A DNA stretch of 64,000 nucleotides from Terriglobia bacterium (GTDB lineage: Bacteria > Acidobacteriota > Terriglobia > JAIQFV01), in NCBI GenBank assembly GCA_028716525.1, contig JAQUPQ010000013.1:26385-90384 (forward strand), in the 5' to 3' direction. The notes beneath the pieces were generated by a model. It saw nothing but the letters and a program-made list of their open reading frames with translations. It was not told where the DNA came from and searched no databases. A program made the translations under genes and the position numbers. Each line of letters starts with the position of its first letter. Position 1 is the stretch's first letter. This document shows, piece after piece, positions 58,039-64,000 of the stretch.

Positions 58039-59370
58039 TTATTTGGAGCGCTTTAATTTTCGAAGAATCCAAAGCAGAAAACGTTTTCGCGGCCACACTT
58101 TAGTGGTTACGCCTTCCAATTCCTGGCCGAGCTGGACCATTAACGAAGGGGATTTCTTGACAGAAAGGATTTGCGAGGGATAGACGCCCCGATGTCCCGT
58201 CATCAGAAAGCTGATGACACAGGCCACCGCAGCGTAGGGAGCGACCTGTGTGCCGAACAGTTCGACGGCCATGATGCTGGCCGCAATGGGAGTGTTCGCC
58301 GCTCCTGCCAGCAGGCTCACCAAACCGATGGCCGAGAACGTGGCGGGATGAAGTCCCATCAAACGGGCGAATAAATTTCCGGCCGTGGCTCCCACAAAAA
58401 AGATCGGCGTCACAATGCCGCCGCTCCCGCCAAAACTCAGCGTGACACCCGTAAAAAGACTCTTCACCAAAAACGCATCCCACGGGACGTTCTGGCCGTT
58501 CAGTGTTCCTTCAATTGTTTCCAGTCCCAGCCCGAGATAGCGGCTCGAGTAAATGAAGGCCAGCGCCATCAGCGCGGTTCCCCCCAGGATGCCTTTGAGC
58601 GGTTTGGAGATTTTCAACCAACTCGAAAGCCGTTCTGTGGATCGAAGGATTTCCACCATCAGAAAAGAACACAGCCCGAAGAACACGCCCGCCAAGACCA
58701 CCTTAAGAAAAAACGCTTCGCTGAAAACCGGGATGAAAGTGATGGGATGGTAGAAGTACGAAACTCCCAACGCTGATGAGATTTGAAACGAAGTGACGCC
58801 AGCGATGAAAGAAGGAAGCAGGACGTCGTACATTAAACTTCCGACGAAAAGAACCTCAACGCCAAAAATCGCGCCTCCAATGGGTGTCCCGAAGACGGAG
58901 GCGAACCCGGCGCTGATTCCACAAATCACCAGTTTTCTGCGGTCTTGATCGTCAAAACGGAATAGATCGGCAAAAAGGGAACATAATCCCGCTCCGATCT
59001 GCGCACACGGGCCCTCTTTTCCTGCCGAGCCCCCGGCCATCAAGGTAACGATCGTTGCGATCAGTTTTACCGGCACGACGGCGCCCTTGATTCTTCCCGA
59101 CTGTTTGTGCACCGCCTCGATGACCTTTTCGGTTCCGTGCCCCTCTGCTTCCGGTGCAAATTTCTTGATGATCCACGCACTCAGAAAAAATGCCACCGGA
59201 AGCGAAACAAAGAAGTAGCGGAACTTCGCGGCGTAAAGTGTGCTGGCCTTTAGTGCCAGCAGAAATCCCGAGGTGGAAAGGCCGACAATCACACCCATGA
59301 TCGTCGCCAACACGACCCATTTGAGCACGCTGATGAAGAGGATACTTTGTTCCGCTAGTCGCCGGGGCAT
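58039..59370 (-). CDS. ClC-family chloride channel/transporter
   Basis: LMAGGSAGKEGPCAQIGAGLCSLFADLF, FGTPIGGAIFGVEVLF, GGSGGIVTPIFFVGATAGNLFARLMG. Confidence 0.93.
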   Translation of the reverse strand: MPRRLAEQSILFISVLKWVVLATIMGVIVGLSTSGFLLALKASTLYAAKFRYFFVSLPVAFFLSAWIIKKFAPEAEGHGTEKVIEAVHKQSGRIKGAVVPVKLIATIVTLMAGGSAGKEGPCAQIGAGLCSLFADLFRFDDQDRRKLVICGISAGFASVFGTPIGGAIFGVEVLFVGSLMYDVLLPSFIAGVTSFQISSALGVSYFYHPITFIPVFSEAFFLKVVLAGVFFGLCSFLMVEILRSTERLSSWLKISKPLKGILGGTALMALAFIYSSRYLGLGLETIEGTLNGQNVPWDAFLVKSLFTGVTLSFGGSGGIVTPIFFVGATAGNLFARLMGLHPATFSAIGLVSLLAGAANTPIAASIMAVELFGTQVAPYAAVACVISFLMTGHRGVYPSQILSVKKSPSLMVQLGQELEGVTTKVWPRKRFLLWILRKLKRSK

Positions 59371-59963
59371 AAGTTTCAATTCTAACCGATATAAACACGC
59401 GCCTGAGCAGGTTTTCTGAAATTTCGTCCGCGCCTGCTGCGGCGGGGTTCTTTGCAAAAAGATTGAAAAATCGTGCGGGGCTGGCAGGATTTTTGTTGAG
59501 TGCGCACCAAGGCCGCAGCCTGCGTCCACCAAGGCGGACTCGGCTGCGCTACCAACGCTCAAATCCAGCAAAATCTGAAGATAAATCACCTGCCGTTCAC
59601 CCCGGATTTTGTACAGTTGAGACTGTCGGACTGTGCCGGGCAGGAAGTCCGTCGACTCCAAAAAAAACAACCTAAGCCTCATGGAAAGAGATAGTTGGTG
59701 GAAGCATCTTGTTTCAAAATCGCACGGTGACCCCGGTTTCTCGTTCGTCGGCCGCAAAGAGATTGACACTTTTTCCGGTTACCCATGATATTGGGGGGCG
59801 ACACACAAGTTTAGGCAGTGTTCCGGCATATCATTCGAAGAGCTCTTCAGCAAACCGTTGGTTCCATAAGAAACACAGATTGCCAGAACTTAAGAGATAC
59901 GAGGTTCGCTGGGGCGAAAGTTCAACCTCCGAACCCATCAATAAATAGAGGAGTTAACATCTG

Positions 59964-62054
59964 ATGCATAAACCTATCAAGTATGCGGAGAAGGGACTCA
60001 CACTCGCCGCCAAAGGCACTTGGGCCGTGTTTGAGCGTTTGAATCGAATTCGACCCAACCCCTCGTTTACGCCGCGGTGGTCCGAGAAACCCCTGCTCAA
60101 ATCCTATCAAAAAACCAAGCCACCCTTGGGTTGGCCTCGAAAGACCGATTCGTTGTGCCCCAAGTGCGTGCCCGAGATTCGCAAAAAGATTCTGGACGGC
60201 CAGGTGCCGGTTGAAATTTTGATGCGCGAAAAAGTGGGTGAAATCAAGGCCCAGATAATTGAACGCGATGGTCAGATCCTGATGGTCAAAGACTGCCCCA
60301 AGCACGGGCATTTCGAAGACGTCATGGCCATCGACACGGATTTCTTCCGCCATCTCGAAGAGTCGTTTCCGGGGCGCGACATTCCGGCGCACAATGACGA
60401 ACGGTTGCACCACCACGGCAGCAGCACCGTGAAACACGGCCGCGGTTCGGTGTTGACGATTGACCTGACCAACCGCTGCAACATGATGTGCGATCCCTGC
60501 TTCATGGATGCCAACCAGGTGGGATTCGTTCATGAACTTTCCTGGGAAGACATCAAGACGCTTCTCGACAACGCCATCACCATCAAGCCGCGCCGCCAGA
60601 TGTCGGTGCAATTTTCCGGCGGCGAGCCGACCCTGTCGCCCTACTTTGTCGAAGCAGTTCGTTACGCCCGCAAGGTGGGATACAACAGCGTGCAGGCGGC
60701 CACCAACGGCATTGAGTTTGCCAAGAGTTTCGAGTTCTGCAAGCAAGCGGCAGAAGCCGGTCTCCGGTACGCCTATTTGCAGTTTGACGGCATCGGCAAT
60801 GCCGCCAACGAGCACCGCAAAGTGGGAAATTTGTTTGACGTGAAGTTGCAGGCCATTGAAAACCTGCATCGCGCCGGCGTGGAAATCGTCCCCGTCATTA
60901 CGATTATCAACGGCATCAACAACGAGCAGGTGGGGCGCATCGTTCAATTTGCGCTCGACAATCCCAAGCGCATTTCGTTCCTGTCGTTCCAGCCGGTTTC
61001 TTTTACCGGCCGCGATGAAGAAATCACTGACGATCGCCGCAAGGCGCAGCGCTACACGCTGTCGCATCTGGCGCACGACGTGAAGAATCAAACCGGTTTG
61101 GGCGAGCCGGCCCGCGATTGGTTCCCGATTTCTTTCATGGGAACGTTTTCCGACTGGGCGGACCTGGTCCACGGACCCGGTGCCGACTGGGGGAGCTTGA
61201 GTTGCGGCTGCCATCCCAACTGCGGAGTGGGCATGGCCGTGATGATCGACAAGGAAACCAAGGAATCGGCCCCGGTCACGTCGTTTCTGAACGGCAATCA
61301 ACTCGCCAAAGACATCGCCCAAATCAACGACGCGGCCCGTGGAAAATTCCTCTCCATTTTCGGAATGGCGCTGGCTCTAATGCGCAACTACGATCCGTTC
61401 AAGTCGCCGACGCATTTCAAGCTGACCGATCTGCTCAAGAAGTTTGACAAATCGTTCGGCGCCACCGGACGCGATTACGGTAGCGTCAAAGGCAACCGCA
61501 CCATGTCCGACATCGAAAGGCGACGGCGCGATCGCTGGAACTTTTTGTTCATCGCCGGCATGTGGTTCCAGGATCTTTTCAACTACGACTTCCGCCGCAC
61601 CGAGCAGTGCATCATCCCCTATGCCACGCAGCAAGGCGAAATCAGCTTCTGCGCTTACAATACCGGCATCGGCTGGCGCAATATCGTGGAAAAGATGCAC
61701 ATGACGGCCACGCTGACGAAGTGGTATGAAGAACACGGTCATCACGAGATCTTTGCCGGCGGCAAGAAGGTGCAGCTCGATAACCAGGACCATTCGCTGG
61801 TTCTGAGAGAAGAGCTCATTACCCAGGAAGTGCAACACGACCTGGATGAGCAGGGCATCGCCAAGACGGCCCGCGAGGAGAAACTGCGAGCAGCCCGCGA
61901 GCGCTTGAAGCAACAACAGGAGGACGAGCGCATGGCGAAGCTGTATCGCCAACACATCCTGGGCGAGGCGACTCCCGAGCAATCGAAGCTGGTGCAGTTG
62001 CTGGGCAAGTACGGCATCGAACCCCGCAACGACGGCCAGTCTTTGCAAGACTGA
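59964..62054 (+). CDS. COG1964-type radical SAM protein resembling tetraether / membrane-spanning lipid synthases (Tes/MSS)
   Basis: N-term LCPKC...KDCPKHGHF; LTNRCNMMCDPCFMDANQVGF radical SAM triad; VQFSGGEPTLSPYFVEAVRYARKVGYNSVQAATNG; LQFDGIGN; SFQPVSFTGRDEEI; SCGCHPNCGVGMAVMID; MWFQDLFNYDFRRTEQCIIPYATQQGEISFCAYNTG. Confidence 0.8.
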   Translation: MHKPIKYAEKGLTLAAKGTWAVFERLNRIRPNPSFTPRWSEKPLLKSYQKTKPPLGWPRKTDSLCPKCVPEIRKKILDGQVPVEILMREKVGEIKAQIIERDGQILMVKDCPKHGHFEDVMAIDTDFFRHLEESFPGRDIPAHNDERLHHHGSSTVKHGRGSVLTIDLTNRCNMMCDPCFMDANQVGFVHELSWEDIKTLLDNAITIKPRRQMSVQFSGGEPTLSPYFVEAVRYARKVGYNSVQAATNGIEFAKSFEFCKQAAEAGLRYAYLQFDGIGNAANEHRKVGNLFDVKLQAIENLHRAGVEIVPVITIINGINNEQVGRIVQFALDNPKRISFLSFQPVSFTGRDEEITDDRRKAQRYTLSHLAHDVKNQTGLGEPARDWFPISFMGTFSDWADLVHGPGADWGSLSCGCHPNCGVGMAVMIDKETKESAPVTSFLNGNQLAKDIAQINDAARGKFLSIFGMALALMRNYDPFKSPTHFKLTDLLKKFDKSFGATGRDYGSVKGNRTMSDIERRRRDRWNFLFIAGMWFQDLFNYDFRRTEQCIIPYATQQGEISFCAYNTGIGWRNIVEKMHMTATLTKWYEEHGHHEIFAGGKKVQLDNQDHSLVLREELITQEVQHDLDEQGIAKTAREEKLRAARERLKQQQEDERMAKLYRQHILGEATPEQSKLVQLLGKYGIEPRNDGQSLQD

Positions 62055-62079
62055 TTTTTTAAGAGGATAAATTTAACAG

Positions 62080-62112
62080 CTCCGAGCGGTAAAACGCTTG
62101 GAGCTTTTTTTT
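62080..62112 (+). terminator. Rho-independent terminator downstream of the Tes-like gene
   Basis: AGCTCCGAGCG-gtaaaa-CGCTTGGAGCT followed by TTTTTTT. Confidence 0.85.
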
Positions 62113-62128
62113 GGCCAAGACCCGGTTT

Positions 62129-62214
62129 GGGTAGCGCCGGGGGTTTCTGACGCCGGCGGATTTTTCTCACAACCCTCGCTAAGCCGCCGTCTAAAAAATC
62201 TGCCGGCGCTACCC
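62129..62214. repeat. REP/MITE-like element with 12-bp perfect terminal inverted repeats
   Basis: GGGTAGCGCCGG ... CCGGCGCTACCC; second inner inverted repeat CGCCGGCGGATTTTT / AAAAATCTGCCGGCG. Confidence 0.7.
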
Positions 62215-62305
62215 CAGCTGATTGCTTGATTGCAGTAAGGTACGGATCTTTTGTCCTCCGGAAGGCTTGCAGATAATGAAACTTCCTGTAGAATCGCAAT
62301 CCACG

Positions 62306-62857
62306 ATGAAACGACTGTCGATCCCAATTCTTTTCGGATTCGCCCTCGGCCTGCTGACACCCTGGGCCATGGCGCAACAGCGTCAACAACCCCCATCTCC
62401 TACTCAAACCGTGGAATTCAAAGCCGGTTCAAAATCCATCGAGCTGACTTATGCCGCGGTGGCTTGGGGGCCGCGAACTTGGGATTCCATCCTGAAAGGC
62501 GTGGATGTCAGCGGCACACGGCGCTGGTTCTTTGGCGTTATGAAACTGCATGGCAAGGCACAGGTGGACGGCTTGCGGCTAAAATCCGGCCGATATGCCC
62601 TGGTGCTGAATCCCAACCGCGACGGTCCGGCCACCCTCTCCTTTATTTCGACACGTTTGAAAACCGTTGAACTGCCGCGCAATCTTCGCGGATCCATTCC
62701 CCGCGGCGCCGAAGTGGGCCATGTTCCCGTTTCCTTCGCGGTCGAAGAAAACATCGTGGACCCTCTCCTAATAAAATTTCAGGGCGATGCCTCCGCCGTT
62801 CAAATGATTTTTCTTTACGGCAATCAACGCCTCGAAAAAACGTTGCAGTTCCGATAA
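62306..62857 (+). CDS. Hypothetical exported protein (DUF2911-like)
   Basis: Signal peptide MKRLSIPILFGFALGLLTPWAMAQQ then a beta-rich domain. Confidence 0.6.
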   Translation: MKRLSIPILFGFALGLLTPWAMAQQRQQPPSPTQTVEFKAGSKSIELTYAAVAWGPRTWDSILKGVDVSGTRRWFFGVMKLHGKAQVDGLRLKSGRYALVLNPNRDGPATLSFISTRLKTVELPRNLRGSIPRGAEVGHVPVSFAVEENIVDPLLIKFQGDASAVQMIFLYGNQRLEKTLQFR

Positions 62858-62922
62858 TTAGTCCTTCATTCGTGGAGCCGTTGACGGGCAACCGCGATGA
62901 CTGGTGGGTGGGCCACCGGGTG

Positions 62923-63085
62923 CCGGGATGCGCACCGCCGCAGGCGGAGCGCATCCCGGAGATCTCACGGAGCGCACAAATTCTGACCGAATGCAGAAGT
63001 CCTGAAACCATTCCTGTTTCCAACGCCTTCAGGATTCGGCAAAAGAAACGGCGATCCGGGATACGCAGAAGGCAACGTATCCCGG
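62923..63085. repeat. Two related strong hairpins upstream of ileS
   Basis: 62923-62959 CCGGGATGCGC-a-CCGCC-gca-GGCGG-a-GCGCATCCCGG; 63056-63085 CCGGGATACG-N10-CGTATCCCGG. Confidence 0.6.
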
Positions 63086-63272
63086 GGCCCCGTGCGTGTC
63101 GCAACGGCGGCGTGTTGTGAAATCCTAGACAATCACCCCGTGGGTCTCTATAATCCCCTGTTCAAGGCACGGACAAGAATCTCTTCTATTGTGGATGGCC
63201 GTAGCGTGCCTCAATTGGAGTACCGAGTTCCCCTTGCGCTGCAAGGGGCGTTTCATTTTTGGAGCTTTGGCT

Positions 63273-64000
63273 TTGGAGAAAATTCTGGAACTGAAGAGTA
63301 CGGTTCATCTGCCGAAGACGACCTTTCCCATGAAGGCCAACTTGGCGCAATCGGAGCCGGTGCGCCTGAAGCAATGGGCCGATACGCGCCTCTACGAAAA
63401 AATTCGCGCTGCCCGGAAGGGCGCCCCCACTTTTGTACTGCACGACGGTCCGCCCTATGCCAACGGCCATATTCACATGGGCACGGCGCTGAACAAGATT
63501 GTGAAGGATTTTGTCGTGAAGTCGCGCACCATGCTGGGCTTCGACACACCCTATCTGCCCGGATGGGACTGCCACGGACTGCCGATTGAAACCCGCATGC
63601 TCCAGGAACTGGGCGCCAAGGTGCGCAACACCAGCACCGTAGAGTTTCGCCGCGCCTGTCGCAAATATGCCGAGCGGTTCTTGGATTTTCAGCGCACGGA
63701 ATTCAAGCGTTTGGGTGTTCTCGGTGAATGGGAGACGCCGTACGTCACCATGTCGCAGGAGTATCAGTCCACCATCGTTCGGAATTTTGCGGCCTTTGTG
63801 GAGAAGGGGTTCGTCTACAAGGGACTGCGGCCGGTCCATTGGTGCATTTTCGATGAAACCGCACTCGCCGAGGCGGAGGTGGAGTATCACGATCATGCCT
63901 CGCCGTCGGTCTATGTCAAGTTTCCCTTGAAAAGCGATCCCGCCGCGCTGGCGCCGGAACTTCGGGGCCGGAAGGTGTCCATTGTGATCTGGACGACCAC
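63273..64000 (+). CDS. ileS: Isoleucyl-tRNA synthetase (partial, runs off window end)
   Basis: LEKILELKSTVHLPKTTFPMKANLAQSEPVRLKQWADTRLYEKI...PTFVLHDGPPYANGHIHMGTALNKIVKDFVVKSRTMLGFDTPYLPGWDCHGLPIE; HIGH motif. TTG start likely, so absent as such from the ORF track. Confidence 0.93.
   Translation, partial: MEKILELKSTVHLPKTTFPMKANLAQSEPVRLKQWADTRLYEKIRAARKGAPTFVLHDGPPYANGHIHMGTALNKIVKDFVVKSRTMLGFDTPYLPGWDCHGLPIETRMLQELGAKVRNTSTVEFRRACRKYAERFLDFQRTEFKRLGVLGEWETPYVTMSQEYQSTIVRNFAAFVEKGFVYKGLRPVHWCIFDETALAEAEVEYHDHASPSVYVKFPLKSDPAALAPELRGRKVSIVIWTT

Noticed and set aside
59922-61322. 466-aa minus-strand ORF opposite the Tes-like gene
   Set aside because: Antisense shadow; the plus strand encodes conserved radical SAM motifs throughout.
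62870-63270. T-box riboswitch upstream of ileS
   Set aside because: No AGGGTGGNACCGCG-type sequence or Stem I specifier architecture found; only generic hairpins.

Overview
The window reads as a chromosomal segment of moderately GC-rich DNA, probably from an Acidobacteriota bacterium. That assignment is inferred from an ADOP-type MacB/FtsX permease, an Oar-like TonB receptor, the S9 peptidase and PIG-L families present, and the overall gene style. No phage, IS transposase, CRISPR array, tRNA or rRNA gene was found. Main blocks: GntR regulator and TonB receptor; thiolase; PDZ-7TM-GAF-PAS histidine kinase with a sigma54-type response regulator; TPR protein and pta; rpsU; mreBCD-mrdA-rodA followed by a B12-type radical SAM/DUF2344 fusion and an RNase E/G; S9 peptidase, aldo/keto reductase, PEGA protein, hom; ffs(SRP RNA)-dnaX-ybaB-recR in classical order; ADOP permease; ABC-2 exporter; PIG-L deacetylase and APC permease; CMD, MFS and hydrolase genes; ClC channel; a COG1964/Tes-like radical SAM protein; and the start of ileS. 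Most noteworthy: (1) a radical SAM protein resembling the archaeal tetraether/membrane-spanning lipid synthase family; (2) an A9 slippery tract in dnaX with stop codons immediately in both shifted frames; (3) an RNase E/G whose S1 domain is split by about 580 aa of disordered sequence bracketed by Arg/Gly blocks; (4) a recurrent class of intergenic elements made of exact 7-bp-periodic degenerate repeats in inverted arms, with unrelated consensus sequences at different loci; (5) dispersed REP-like palindromes with a GGTAGC foot; (6) candidate regulatory sites, including a -24/-12 promoter before the sigma54-type two-component operon and an operator over the TonB promoter. All calls come from reading the sequence and ORF translations; no searches were run.
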